Source of the DNA: Chlamydiales bacterium | GTDB taxonomy: Bacteria > Chlamydiota > Chlamydiia > Chlamydiales > Criblamydiaceae | Length of the DNA stretch: 64,000 nucleotides | Direction: 5' to 3' | Assembly: GCA_024233575.1 (NCBI GenBank) | Contig: JACKPN010000008.1 | Location: 1 to 64,000 of the forward strand | In this document: piece after piece, positions 43,644-52,987 of the stretch | Layout: the number at the start of each line of letters is the position of its first letter | Position numbering within the stretch: the first letter of the stretch is position 1 | The notes under the pieces: generated by a model | Database searches by the model: none | What the model was told of the DNA's origin: nothing | The model's input: only the letters and a program-made list of their open reading frames with translations | Made by a program: the position numbers and the translations under genes

Positions 43644-44753
43644 TTAATCTTCGTTAAGGCGCATCGGCATCAGAACGAAAAGAGGACTCTCCGCATCGTC
43701 GCACTCGTCAGTGATAAGTCCGGGGTTGAAAGGATCGATCATTCCTAGGTTCACTGTCTCGCCCTTGCTGTGACGGAGGATGTCGAGGAAGAAGCCGGGA
43801 TTGAAGGCAATCTCCAGTTTGTCTCCCGAGTAGTTTGCCGGCATTTGGACGAGACCTTCGCCAATTTCCATCGTATTGGCAGTCAGCTTAAGCTCACCGT
43901 TAGAGAAGGTAAAGCGTACCGAGTGGCTTGTGTCGGCAGTAAAGAGGGAAACCTGTCTCAAAAGGGAGATCAGCTCTTCGCGGTGCAGCGATACGACGGT
44001 GTCCGGCTTCTGCGGTATGACGCGGTCGACATCGGGGTAGTCGCCGCTTAGAAGCTTGGTGATCACCAGGCAGTCTGACGCTTCGAATCCGATCTTATCG
44101 CTCATCAGGTAGACTGTCGCCTCCCCTTCATCCCCCAAGCTTTTCATCACCTCATCAACAGCTTTTAGCGGGATGATATAGCTGCCGTTGAAGGAGGAAT
44201 CGATATTCACCGTCATCCGTGTTTTGGCCAGACGCTTGCCGTCGGTACCTACAAAAGTCGCTTCACCGTTCTGAACATGTAGAAAAACACCAGTGAGTAC
44301 GTAACGATTATCTTCGCGAGACACAGCAAAACCTGTACGGAAAAACATATCCTTCAGTTTAGCCTGATCCATTTTGATTTGCGCAGCATCATTCAAAGGG
44401 GGAAGCGCAGGAAATTCGCTGCGGTTCATGCCATGAAGCTTAAAATAGGAGGAATCTGCATCGATACGCATCACATCGTCGACAGTAGAAATCTGGATAT
44501 TGACAGCGGTAAGCTCGCGCACCAACTGTGCCAAGCGCTTCGCGGGAACGGTGATAGCTCCCTCTTCAAGGACTTTCGCTTCGGTTGTGCAACGGACGCC
44601 AACCGTCAAGTCTGTTGCAGTCAATGTGATCTGATCGCGGCCGGCTTCTACAAGGATATTCGAAAGAATCGGAATTGTCGCTTTCTGCGCGACAACATTG
44701 AGAAGTTTCCCGAGAAGGTAGTTAAATTCTTGAGTGGAAATCACAAATTTCAT
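43644..44753 (-). CDS. dnaN: DNA polymerase III beta subunit (sliding clamp)
   Basis: The clamp forms a ring that tethers the replicative polymerase to DNA. The 369-residue protein shows the three-domain clamp pattern, with the start KFVISTQEFNYLLGKLLNVV and the ending LFVLMPMRL, where the partner-binding pocket residues lie. It heads the dnaN-recF unit. A good promoter lies just upstream at 44788-44817. Confidence 0.96.
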   Translation of the reverse strand: MKFVISTQEFNYLLGKLLNVVAQKATIPILSNILVEAGRDQITLTATDLTVGVRCTTEAKVLEEGAITVPAKRLAQLVRELTAVNIQISTVDDVMRIDADSSYFKLHGMNRSEFPALPPLNDAAQIKMDQAKLKDMFFRTGFAVSREDNRYVLTGVFLHVQNGEATFVGTDGKRLAKTRMTVNIDSSFNGSYIIPLKAVDEVMKSLGDEGEATVYLMSDKIGFEASDCLVITKLLSGDYPDVDRVIPQKPDTVVSLHREELISLLRQVSLFTADTSHSVRFTFSNGELKLTANTMEIGEGLVQMPANYSGDKLEIAFNPGFFLDILRHSKGETVNLGMIDPFNPGLITDECDDAESPLFVLMPMRLNED

Positions 44754-44787
44754 CTACATATCCTTGTACGTTACGAAGGTCCCTTAC

Positions 44788-44817
44788 AAGATAGCCCGTC
44801 AGAACGTTCTTTGTCAA
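44788..44817 (-). promoter_or_regulatory. predicted housekeeping promoter of dnaN-recF with internal palindrome
   Basis: On the minus strand TTGACA (44817-44812) and TATCTT (44793-44788) are separated by 18 bases, a near-consensus housekeeping promoter about 35 bases before the dnaN start. The spacer contains the perfect palindrome AGAACGTTCT (44801-44810), which could be an operator. It is similar to but not the same as known SOS boxes. Confidence 0.65.
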
Positions 44818-44871
44818 TATACAAAAACCGTCGCCGCTTGCTAACATTTTACAAAAAATCACGGCACCCCT

Positions 44872-45687
44872 ATGGACTCAAGAATATACGGTTCCTCTCC
44901 TTGCGACGACTTTGTCATTCTTGAAAATTCTGATGATGACGATCAGCAAACACACTCGCTGATTGACGATATTTCCGACATATGGGGAACGATGCAGCTA
45001 TATTGGAACGGTTGCCCTCAGCATGATGCAGACTATACCACCTATCCCCTTGTCAGCAGCTCAGCGAACAAACTCGGCGAAGCTACGATAGCGAACTACT
45101 GTTCATACTTAGAAACTCTATCTTCTGAACAAAACGTAGAACCAGAAGCCGCAATCATTTGCGACGGCCTTATTGGGCAGCATAAGCCGTCCGAGATCTT
45201 CGAGACTTGGCTGAAGCGCAACGAGAATGTCGGATCGCGTCCTTCCAAAGTATTCATCCCTTATGTTTACAGAGACGAAGACACCATAGATGGCATAACC
45301 ACTTTAGCGTTAAGCTATTTCTATAAGCTTGATCATATCGTCGTCTTCGAATTCGACTTCAACTTGCGGCGCGTGTGCTACTTCGACCCGAAGGGATTTC
45401 CGATGGACAAACGCTACTGCCCCAAAGAGTTCAAAATGGTCGACGACATCAAAATAATCATGGACAAGTACATGCCAGGAGGAAAAGTCGAACAAAACCT
45501 CAAAAAGCATCAATATGACATCAACAACTGTGGGATATACGTGCTAAACTACATCGAACGCCGACTTTTAGGCGAAACATTTAAAAAAGTCGTATCCTCT
45601 CCAATCCCACTAAACGAGATAGAAAAATGTAGAAAAACGATGGCTGAAGAGTTAAAAATTTTCATGTCCAAATTACTTGACTCTTAA
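44872..45687 (+). CDS. Ulp1/ChlaDub-type CE-clan cysteine protease (candidate effector)
   Basis: The C-terminal half of this 271-residue protein has the catalytic pattern of C48 peptidases, which remove SUMO, NEDD8 or ubiquitin. H155 in LDHIVVFEFD, D172 in VCYFDPKG, Q214 in KHQYDINNCGIYVLNYIE and C220 are present. The spacings H to D (17) and Q to C (6) are the same as in yeast Ulp1. Chlamydial relatives (ChlaDub1/2) are secreted deubiquitinases. Here there is no signal peptide or membrane anchor. The N-terminal 100 residues are acidic and unrecognised. It is divergent from dnaN with weak initiation signals. Type III export is inferred. Confidence 0.8.
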   Translation: MDSRIYGSSPCDDFVILENSDDDDQQTHSLIDDISDIWGTMQLYWNGCPQHDADYTTYPLVSSSANKLGEATIANYCSYLETLSSEQNVEPEAAIICDGLIGQHKPSEIFETWLKRNENVGSRPSKVFIPYVYRDEDTIDGITTLALSYFYKLDHIVVFEFDFNLRRVCYFDPKGFPMDKRYCPKEFKMVDDIKIIMDKYMPGGKVEQNLKKHQYDINNCGIYVLNYIERRLLGETFKKVVSSPIPLNEIEKCRKTMAEELKIFMSKLLDS

Positions 45688-45729
45688 CTAGATAGAATTT
45701 ACTATTTAGAAAAAATACTAACGCTTCCC

Positions 45730-47529
45730 GTGGCCAGTTTTAAAATTAAATATTACCTTATATTGCTACTGCTGCCCTTCTGCTGTTTTGCCACAGAAGA
45801 GTATCAAGTCATTTTTAACGGGATAGACTCGCCTGCGCTGATGCAGCTGATCCAGCAACACTCATCGCTGCATGAACAGCAGAGTTCGCCGCCGACCACC
45901 AATGCAGGCCTCCGCCGCCGTGCAGAAGCTGACATCCCCAACATCGTCAAAGCGCTGCATAGCAAGGCATATTACAACGCGTATGTTGATTTTGACATTG
46001 ATTTCGATATTTACCCTGTCAAAATCACAGTCACCATTGATCCTGGTCCCATCTACCCCTTATCAGAGTTTTCCGTTGTTCCCGATGATGAAGCCGCATG
46101 CGGAGAATATAGGACCATTGCTCCGGAACAGTTATGTGTGACTATTGGCGATGCGGCGGAACCGAAAACAATCAACACTGCGAAAGAACGGTTGATTTAT
46201 CTCTTCAAAACATGGGGCTATCCGATGGCCGAGATCACCAATACCGAGGTGGTTGCCGATCAGGAAAAGCAGAACGTTGCGGTAACGATACAAGTGTCTT
46301 GCGGGCCTAAAGCTTATTTCGGTCAAGTCGAAGTAAGCGGAAATTGCCGAGTTAATTCCCGATATATTAAACAGAAGATCGCTTGGCGCGAGGGAGCGCT
46401 CTACTGTCCGACCTGGATCGAGAAGACAGAGTCCGCTCTTGAAGCAACCAATCTATTCAGCTCGGTCACTGTCAGTTATCCCAACTTCGTCGATGAAAAC
46501 AACCGCTTGCCGATGACTATCGAGGTACTTGAAGGGAAACATCGCAGCATTGGGGCCGGTCTTTTTTATTCAACGTTAAGGAACTTCGGCGGTACGGCAG
46601 AATGGGAGCACCGCAACTTCAATGGCATGGGCGAAATGGTAAGGCTCCGAGGGGAACTATGGCAGGACAAAGCAGAAGGCAGCATCGCCTACATCAAGCC
46701 CGACTACTGCTATCGCGGCCAGGATCTGATTTGGCTTGCCGAATACTACCATGAAGACACCGAAGGGTACGACGAGACCTCGTTCAGTTTTTCGCGGAGC
46801 ATCAGCAGGAAACTGAGCAAATGTTTAACTATCGGATATGGCATCAAGTACACGCACCTGCGCAACAGCCAGATTCATGAACTGGAAGATCATCAGCGGC
46901 AGAGGTTCAATGCTGAGGAGTTCGAGTTGATCAAGCTGCCTTTCCGCGCTTTCTGGAACGGCACCGACAGCTTAATGGATCCTACTTACGGCTACACCGT
47001 CCGCGGCAAGTTCGTGCCGAGCTGGCAGGTGAAGGGCAGCCAGTTCCTTTACGGGATCGCTACCATGACAGCTACGAAGTATTACAGGCTCGACCGCAAT
47101 TGCCGGTTTATCCTCGCCACGAAGGCAATGTTCGGCTCGGTCTTTGGTGAAGCGCGCGATGTCATTCCGCGATCGGAACTTTTTGACGCCGGCTCGCAAA
47201 ACACCTTACGCGGTTACAAATACAAAACAGTCAGCCCCTTGGATGATGAAAATAAACCAACCGGCGGCCGCTCGCTCATGGTTTACTCAGCCGAACTGCG
47301 ATGGAGAATGACAAAAACAATGGGCTGGGTTGTTTTCTATGATGTCGGTAACGTGTACAAAGAAGTGATCCCTAAGTTCGACTACAAGCAACTGCAAACA
47401 CTAGGTCTGGGATATCGCTATTTTACCCCTGTCGGCCCCCTGCGCCTTGATCTGGCATTTCCATTGAACAAGCGCCCTGGGGTCGACAACAGTTTTGAGT
47501 TTTATATGAGCATCGGTCAGGCGTTTTGA
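45730..47529 (+). CDS. tamA: TamA-like Omp85 outer-membrane protein
   Basis: The 599-residue protein has a signal peptide (start GTG at 45730) and about three POTRA-like domains. These are visible as VTIDPGPIYPLSEFSV near 100 and VSCGPKAYFGQVEVSG near 190. A D15/Omp85 barrel follows, with GTDSLMDPTYGYTVRG near 412 and FDAGSQNTLRGYK near 482. BamA usually has five POTRAs, TamA three, and the gene is directly followed by a TamB-like gene. TamA/TamB is a complex that inserts some outer-membrane proteins and moves lipids. Confidence 0.82.
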   Translation: MASFKIKYYLILLLLPFCCFATEEYQVIFNGIDSPALMQLIQQHSSLHEQQSSPPTTNAGLRRRAEADIPNIVKALHSKAYYNAYVDFDIDFDIYPVKITVTIDPGPIYPLSEFSVVPDDEAACGEYRTIAPEQLCVTIGDAAEPKTINTAKERLIYLFKTWGYPMAEITNTEVVADQEKQNVAVTIQVSCGPKAYFGQVEVSGNCRVNSRYIKQKIAWREGALYCPTWIEKTESALEATNLFSSVTVSYPNFVDENNRLPMTIEVLEGKHRSIGAGLFYSTLRNFGGTAEWEHRNFNGMGEMVRLRGELWQDKAEGSIAYIKPDYCYRGQDLIWLAEYYHEDTEGYDETSFSFSRSISRKLSKCLTIGYGIKYTHLRNSQIHELEDHQRQRFNAEEFELIKLPFRAFWNGTDSLMDPTYGYTVRGKFVPSWQVKGSQFLYGIATMTATKYYRLDRNCRFILATKAMFGSVFGEARDVIPRSELFDAGSQNTLRGYKYKTVSPLDDENKPTGGRSLMVYSAELRWRMTKTMGWVVFYDVGNVYKEVIPKFDYKQLQTLGLGYRYFTPVGPLRLDLAFPLNKRPGVDNSFEFYMSIGQAF

Positions 47530-47586
47530 CAGCCGACGATAGGTTTTGATATATTAGAGGAAGGCCACAAAGGTCGTTTTAAATTT

Positions 47587-50500
47587 ATGTTTTTAAGGAC
47601 ATTACGGTATACAGCTTTAGCGATCATCATTTTGATCTTGTCATCGCTTGCCATTACCCAAATTCCTGCCGTCAAAGATGCTATTGCTGAATATACCCTC
47701 GCGACGATCGAAAAACAGACAGGCCTTCATGCCGAGGTAGGTAGTATTGAGTTCATGCTGCCCTTTGAGGTAAAAGCGCAAAAAGTCAACGTCACTGAGG
47801 GTGAGCGGCCAATTTTTGATGCCGAACGACTGATCGTTCGCTTCAACCCTCTTTCACTCTTCGAGAAACGACTTAGCTTCCACACCATTCAAATTGTTAA
47901 AGGACAGCTTCACAACCTCCCTAAAGAAGGCGACGGAGAATCCGCTCCGCTTATCGACATCAAACATCTACTACTAAAGGAGATGCACGTTGATAAACGC
48001 GTCTTTGAGCAAGCTCCCGACGCTCCCTTTGACCTTGAAGGAAAGCTACTCTTCGATGATGTTGAAAACAGCTTTGCCATGGAGATGACGGCGGCCGCCA
48101 CCGAAAGTCCGGATCTGAAAACCGCTTTTTCCTTCAACGGCAGCTATGACGACCAAGAACTATCCGGCACAGCCGTTTTCACACAATGCTGTGGCGGTCT
48201 CATGAAAATTCCAGATCTGATTACCGAAGGTAAAGTCAGCATACATGCAAAAGGGCCGTGGAGAAGCTGGCAGAATTTTGATGCCGGTCTCGAAGGCTCT
48301 TTTACCGGCGATCTCACCTTTGCCCTCCCCTGTCCGCAAGGACATGTCGAAGGCGCTTTCTCTTTCACCGCACCCAAGCTTCCTAAAATTACTAATGTCC
48401 GAGCTAACATGGGCTCTCTGACCGTCTCTGGCCATGGAGAGATCGCGGAAATGGGAAAATTGGAAGATATGCGCTTAAACTTCGAGATCGAGAACCTTAG
48501 CGACTTCGACAACTGCGTTGATGCGACACTGCGAGGCGCTATCAAAGGAACTGCTGTCATTTCCGGCAACATCAACGCTCCCGAGGTGATCCTCAACAGC
48601 GAAAGTGCCGGCGTCACCATTAATGCCTTCACCTTAGGCAAATTCGTTCTCCAAATTGATGCGCTCCTCCAGGAAGAAGGCATGACCGGATCGGCCAAGC
48701 TCGCCGTCGCCAACGGTGAAGAGCCATTTAACTCACGCACCCTGTTCACTTGGGATGGCGCAGATACCATCCAGCTAAAAAACTTGCATGTCTCCCTAGC
48801 ATACCTGTCAATGAATGGAGACCTCTCTTTTGGCCTCCCCGAGGGGCCAATCACCGGAGAGGTCAGCGGACGCTGCAAAGACGTTTCTTCAATCGGCGCT
48901 CTTTTTCGTAAAGAGATCGACGGCGACATTGAGTTCAAAGCGCGCTTCAACGAAACACCTGTCGTCGGGCAGAGCGTCGATATCTCGGCAAAAGGCGAGC
49001 GCCTCGCCTATGACCACATCGTCGTCAACGACTATGATTTTGCGATCTCCGTCACCGACATTTTCAACCATCCCCAAGGACATGTCATTATTTCCACCGG
49101 CGATGCAAATTACGACAACTTAAGGTTGTCGCAGCTTTTCCTCCACACCGAACTAGACCCTGAAGCCTCGCAGTGGCCTTTTACTATCGAAGCAAAAGGC
49201 CATCGCTATAAAAAGTTCTCCGTGGAAACCAACGGTGCCTGGTTCATGAATAAAGAGCTGATATCGTTCACCCTAAACTCAATCGACGGCGTTATCGACG
49301 ACGCCGATGTCCTTCTTGTCGATCCCGTCACTATCGTATATGGTCCTGAACAAATTGAGATCACCCCTCTTCTGTTGCGCATTGGCGACGGTTCCATTTA
49401 TACCACGATGGATTATAGTAACGATGACATCCACTCCACGCTGCGCGTAGATTCCATCCCCTTAAACTTTATCAACATGGCCAACTTCATGCAGCCGCTT
49501 GAAGGGTTGGTTTCCGCAGAAGCATACCTATACGGCCCACCCACGCACCTGATCGGACAGATGCAAATGAACATCACCGGCATGCGTATTGTCGACCAAG
49601 CGTTTTCCCATACCCCTACAATGCATGGAGGATTCCAGGTTCATCTCAACGACAGCGGTATTGATTTCAACGGAGGCCTGACCGGATCCGGCGAGGAGCC
49701 TATCGCTCTTGAGGGCAAGATCCCTGTGCGCTTCATGCTAACCGCTCCGCTGATGCTCCCCGACTACGAGGCTCCCCTGTCCGTCAAAGCGCATGCGCGC
49801 GGTCCTGTGGCCCCTTTGCTTGAGTTATTCCTATCTAACGGCACTCTGATCAGCGGCTACAGCCAATTAGAGTTAATGCTAGGCGGCACAATGGAAAAGC
49901 CCACCATGCAAGGCAGTCTCATGCTGACTGAAGGCCGCATTGAAAGCCTCGATTCCGGTGCTGTCTTCAACGATGTCTATGCCTTTGTTGAAGCTCATGA
50001 CGACCGCATTACCCTGAAGGACTTCACTGGCCACGACCCACAAGGCGGCTCCGTCAGCGGCAGTGGCACACTTCTGCTCCATCCTAAGGAGTTATTTCCG
50101 TTCGATCTCAAATTCCAGCTTCAAGACGCCGAGCTCATCAATATCGACACCATCAGCGCCCCCATGAGCGGCACCCTAACGTTTAAGGGCAACTATCACG
50201 AAGCTGAGATCTCTGGATCGGTGAATTCGCGTGCAACGATGATACGCCTTCCAAAGCAATCCGTAGAACAGATCGAGACCATCACGATCACTTACATCAA
50301 CCAACCTGAGAATGTTCGACCTCCCACGCCAAGCACCCTACCGGCGCTATTTGAATGGCCAGTAAAGCTAAACGTCGAGCTGGAAATCCCTGACAAATTG
50401 GAGATTGTCGGCGGCGACCTCACTAGCGAGTGGCGCGGAAAAGGCATGCTGGAAGGGTCGCTTGAGGAGCCTCAGCTCAATGGTCAGCTAGAGCTCAGAA

Positions 50501-51093
50501 AGGGCACCTACCTGCTTAACGGCAAAGAGTTCAGCCTCAAGAAGGGGACGATACAGCTTGGCGGGCAAGTGCCGAAGCAAACCTCGCTCTATGTCGTTGC
50601 CTCCCGTAATATCAACAACTACCGGGTCGAAGTCATCGTCAAAGGGCCTGTCAAAAAACCCGGCATCAACTTCCGTTCCAACCCAGCTCTTAGCGAGCGC
50701 GCCATCCTGTCGCTAATCTTGTTTGGTTCTGTCCCCTCAGATCTCACCTACTTCGAAGGTGAGCAATTAAGCGAATCGTTCACGGAACTCAATACCGACG
50801 AAGGCGAAGGTCCTGACACGCTTAGCCGCATTCGACAGGCATTAAATGTTGACCAGATAGACATTAGTAGGGAGACCATGACCACTGAAGATGACGATGA
50901 GACAACGGACGTTTCCATACAGGTAGGAAAATATCTCACTGAGGATGTTTTTATCTCTGTCAACCGCAGGCTTGGCGAAGACGTTAACAGCGTTGCAATC
51001 GAAGTCAAGCTTCATGAGGACGTCAGAGCATCCGTAGAAGCCGGAGACAACGCAGAGGTGCAGGCCGGTCTCATGTGGCGTCGCGACTACTAA
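47587..51093 (+). CDS. tamB: TamB-like (DUF490) inner-membrane protein
   Basis: At 1168 residues this is a long beta-rich protein of the AsmA/TamB superfamily. It has an N-terminal membrane anchor (FLRTLRYTALAIIILILSSL), an AsmA-like start (LHAEVGSIEFMLPFEVKAQ) and many repeated beta strands that form a hydrophobic groove. The C-terminal DUF490 part includes GKGMLEGSLEEPQLNGQLEL, NFRSNPALSERAILSLILFG and a final tail with VSIQVGKYLTEDVF. Such proteins bridge the periplasm for phospholipid transport. It follows the TamA-like gene by 57 bases. Confidence 0.87.
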   Translation: MFLRTLRYTALAIIILILSSLAITQIPAVKDAIAEYTLATIEKQTGLHAEVGSIEFMLPFEVKAQKVNVTEGERPIFDAERLIVRFNPLSLFEKRLSFHTIQIVKGQLHNLPKEGDGESAPLIDIKHLLLKEMHVDKRVFEQAPDAPFDLEGKLLFDDVENSFAMEMTAAATESPDLKTAFSFNGSYDDQELSGTAVFTQCCGGLMKIPDLITEGKVSIHAKGPWRSWQNFDAGLEGSFTGDLTFALPCPQGHVEGAFSFTAPKLPKITNVRANMGSLTVSGHGEIAEMGKLEDMRLNFEIENLSDFDNCVDATLRGAIKGTAVISGNINAPEVILNSESAGVTINAFTLGKFVLQIDALLQEEGMTGSAKLAVANGEEPFNSRTLFTWDGADTIQLKNLHVSLAYLSMNGDLSFGLPEGPITGEVSGRCKDVSSIGALFRKEIDGDIEFKARFNETPVVGQSVDISAKGERLAYDHIVVNDYDFAISVTDIFNHPQGHVIISTGDANYDNLRLSQLFLHTELDPEASQWPFTIEAKGHRYKKFSVETNGAWFMNKELISFTLNSIDGVIDDADVLLVDPVTIVYGPEQIEITPLLLRIGDGSIYTTMDYSNDDIHSTLRVDSIPLNFINMANFMQPLEGLVSAEAYLYGPPTHLIGQMQMNITGMRIVDQAFSHTPTMHGGFQVHLNDSGIDFNGGLTGSGEEPIALEGKIPVRFMLTAPLMLPDYEAPLSVKAHARGPVAPLLELFLSNGTLISGYSQLELMLGGTMEKPTMQGSLMLTEGRIESLDSGAVFNDVYAFVEAHDDRITLKDFTGHDPQGGSVSGSGTLLLHPKELFPFDLKFQLQDAELINIDTISAPMSGTLTFKGNYHEAEISGSVNSRATMIRLPKQSVEQIETITITYINQPENVRPPTPSTLPALFEWPVKLNVELEIPDKLEIVGGDLTSEWRGKGMLEGSLEEPQLNGQLELRKGTYLLNGKEFSLKKGTIQLGGQVPKQTSLYVVASRNINNYRVEVIVKGPVKKPGINFRSNPALSERAILSLILFGSVPSDLTYFEGEQLSESFTELNTDEGEGPDTLSRIRQALNVDQIDISRETMTTEDDDETTDVSIQVGKYLTEDVFISVNRRLGEDVNSVAIEVKLHEDVRASVEAGDNAEVQAGLMWRRDY

Positions 51094-51343
51094 GATCTGC
51101 CTCTGTGTTAATAATTCGAGCAAATATGTGAAGAACGAAATCTCCTTTTTACAAGCAGCTAATCAGCCTCATTTTCCGGTAGGCTGAAACATGTGACGCT
51201 AGGCAAATGCAAAGCGTGAAAGTCGATAAGCGAGCCAAACGACAAGTTCATAGTTAAATGCTATGAATGAGGAGTGTAGAGACCTTAGGACTGCCCATTT
51301 TTCTCTCTATCAAGATTTAAGCAAAATACAGGCTAGATAGTTT
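51094..51343. other. non-coding stretch between tamB and the IS element
   Basis: No gene is seen in these 250 bases. They probably hold the tamB 3' end and, before the IS inserted, sequence joined to the region before 52988. Confidence 0.5.
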
Positions 51344-51361
51344 GTATCCGTTCAGTAAGGG

Positions 51362-52711
51362 TCAAATAGCTGGTGTAGAAACACCTGATTGAAATGTGGC
51401 TCGATATGCTTGTTCAAAGAAAGGTAGAACCTCTCCGCCCTGTTTCTTAAGTGTCATCCATAATGATACAGCTCTTTCCAAAAATCTACTTCCCTCATCA
51501 CTCTGCGTTCCATAGGATGTTTTCCTCCAAAGAACGATATGACGCAGTGTTCGTTCTGCCGCATTATTTGTGCAGTCTACCTCAGGATATCTAGTAAAGA
51601 GAAAAAGATTGTTATATTCATTCAGTAATCGGTCGGCAAATCGCGAGAACTTTTCTGAACCATTGGCAAGTGTATCATATAAAACCTCTTTCAGCCTTTT
51701 CCTTCGATAACACACTCGTTGTTGCATCGTTTTTCGACAAGAAAGGTGGCATGCTTGAAAAATTTCTTTAAGCTCAAATAGAGCTTTCTCTCCTATTTGT
51801 TTATCCGGTCCATCCCTTTGAGCAAACTTTTGAAAGTCCCTCTTGAGATGAGCTAAACAATATTGGTGTCTGTCATAAGCATAAACCTGATAACGATCCG
51901 TTATTGTAATTCCAGGATGTCCTCTAGGGCGTACTTTGGCTAGGCTAGCAATGCCTCGTGTAGGAAGTATGCGAATCAATACCTCCTGTTTAGTGGTCAC
52001 TGTCCAAACATATTGTGTTTTTGCGCATTGCCGAAAACTCGTCTCGTCCACGTACGCTACCTTCTTGTTACAGGCTCTATGGGAAAGCGTATCATAGACT
52101 GGCTTCAAACCTCTGGAGAGCTTGCGTTCCATAGCAGGGAGACTGCCAAGTGAGATCTCTATGTTACATAGAGTCTTAAGAAGAGTTTGAATGGTACGCT
52201 TACTCATCCTATAGACAGAGCTACATGCGCCAATGAAACTGATGAGCTTAGAGCCAAAACAGCTTCTGTCATAGTCTTTGGGAAAGGGTGCTATTAGATT
52301 TTTTCGACATCCACAGCATGTTGCTTTTTGAAGCTCAATCTGTGTAACGATAGGTTTAATATCTGGCAGCTCTGCTTGCTGAAAAATCTGAGGATTTTTG
52401 TACTCCAGATCTTTTGAACCGCAATATTCACACTTTTTTAAAGAAGAGTAGACTCTCTGAGATATCTCATCCTCAGAGTAGAGTTTACGATAATGACCAC
52501 GGTGCCCTTTCTTGGCACCTCCTTTTGGGGACTGCTTGTTCTTCTTTTGGTCTGAACTCGGCGGTTTAGAGCTGTTTTTAGAATTTAAGTTAAGACGTTC
52601 TTCAAGTTCGTCAACTCGCTTTTGCAAGCGTTTGTTGGTCTGTTGAAGTTCAAAATTGGCTCGACTAAGGAGCTGGACCATTTCAAAAAGGTCATCGTAA
52701 GTAGGTTTCAT
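51362..52711 (-). CDS. IS66-family transposase
   Basis: The 449-residue transposase has an N-terminal coiled coil (ANFELQQTNKRLQKRVDELE) with SSKPPSSDQKK and a zinc-binding CEYCGS pair typical of IS66 TnpC. The DDE catalytic residues are seen in VAYVDETSFRQ, ITDRYQVY and NNAAERTLRHIVLW. It looks intact, so the element may still be active. Its last residues are encoded by the left-end inverted repeat. Confidence 0.92.
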   Translation of the reverse strand: MKPTYDDLFEMVQLLSRANFELQQTNKRLQKRVDELEERLNLNSKNSSKPPSSDQKKNKQSPKGGAKKGHRGHYRKLYSEDEISQRVYSSLKKCEYCGSKDLEYKNPQIFQQAELPDIKPIVTQIELQKATCCGCRKNLIAPFPKDYDRSCFGSKLISFIGACSSVYRMSKRTIQTLLKTLCNIEISLGSLPAMERKLSRGLKPVYDTLSHRACNKKVAYVDETSFRQCAKTQYVWTVTTKQEVLIRILPTRGIASLAKVRPRGHPGITITDRYQVYAYDRHQYCLAHLKRDFQKFAQRDGPDKQIGEKALFELKEIFQACHLSCRKTMQQRVCYRRKRLKEVLYDTLANGSEKFSRFADRLLNEYNNLFLFTRYPEVDCTNNAAERTLRHIVLWRKTSYGTQSDEGSRFLERAVSLWMTLKKQGGEVLPFFEQAYRATFQSGVSTPAI

Positions 52712-52725
52712 GGTTAAGAACTATA

Positions 52726-52743
52726 AACATAAACGTTTATGTT
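52726..52743. promoter_or_regulatory. 18-base palindrome before the transposase gene
   Basis: AACATAAACGTTTATGTT is a perfect palindrome lying 14 bases upstream of the transposase start. It could be a binding site controlling transposase expression or part of the right IS end. Confidence 0.35.
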
Positions 52744-52765
52744 GTCACCCCCCCTGAACGGATAC

Positions 52766-52806
52766 GGTGTTTCTACACCAGCTATTTGACCCTTACTGAA
52801 CGGATA
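52766..52806. repeat. inverted copy of the IS66 left end
   Basis: These 41 bases are the exact reverse complement of 51345-51385 within the left end; the mirror match continues through 52810, giving 45-base inverted repeats (51341-51385 and 52766-52810). The right side therefore has two copies of CTGAACGGATAC, 41 bases apart. Confidence 0.8.
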
Positions 52807-52987
52807 CAAAAAAGTTCAAGAATCGGAATTTTGTAATTGGGAAAGCGGATTCTTGAATTATTTTCGGTATAAAAGCTTTACATTTCAAATCTTTCAATAT
52901 ACATAAAGCTTCATCTTTGTCCTTTCACCTTTTACCCTATTTAGCTATATGGTATGTTGAGGAAAATTCCTAACGCGAACAACGGAA

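Larger units (their letters stand above)
51344..52765 (-). mobile_element. IS66-family insertion sequence, single-gene type
   Basis: The element runs from GTATCCGTTCAG at 51344 to its complement ending at 52765. It carries one transposase and no tnpA/tnpB, as in the short IS66 subgroup. No 8-base target duplication was found at either edge. Beyond the right end a 41-base inverted copy of the left end follows (52766-52806). Confidence 0.75.

Noticed and set aside
44379..44924. 181-residue plus-strand frame opposite dnaN
   Set aside because: It covers the N-terminal part of dnaN and its promoter; no family is recognisable, so it is an antisense shadow.
48144..48950. 268-residue open frame on the minus strand inside tamB
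   Set aside because: It lies wholly opposite a clear TamB-like gene, has atypical composition (rich in Ser, Pro, Arg) and no ribosome site.
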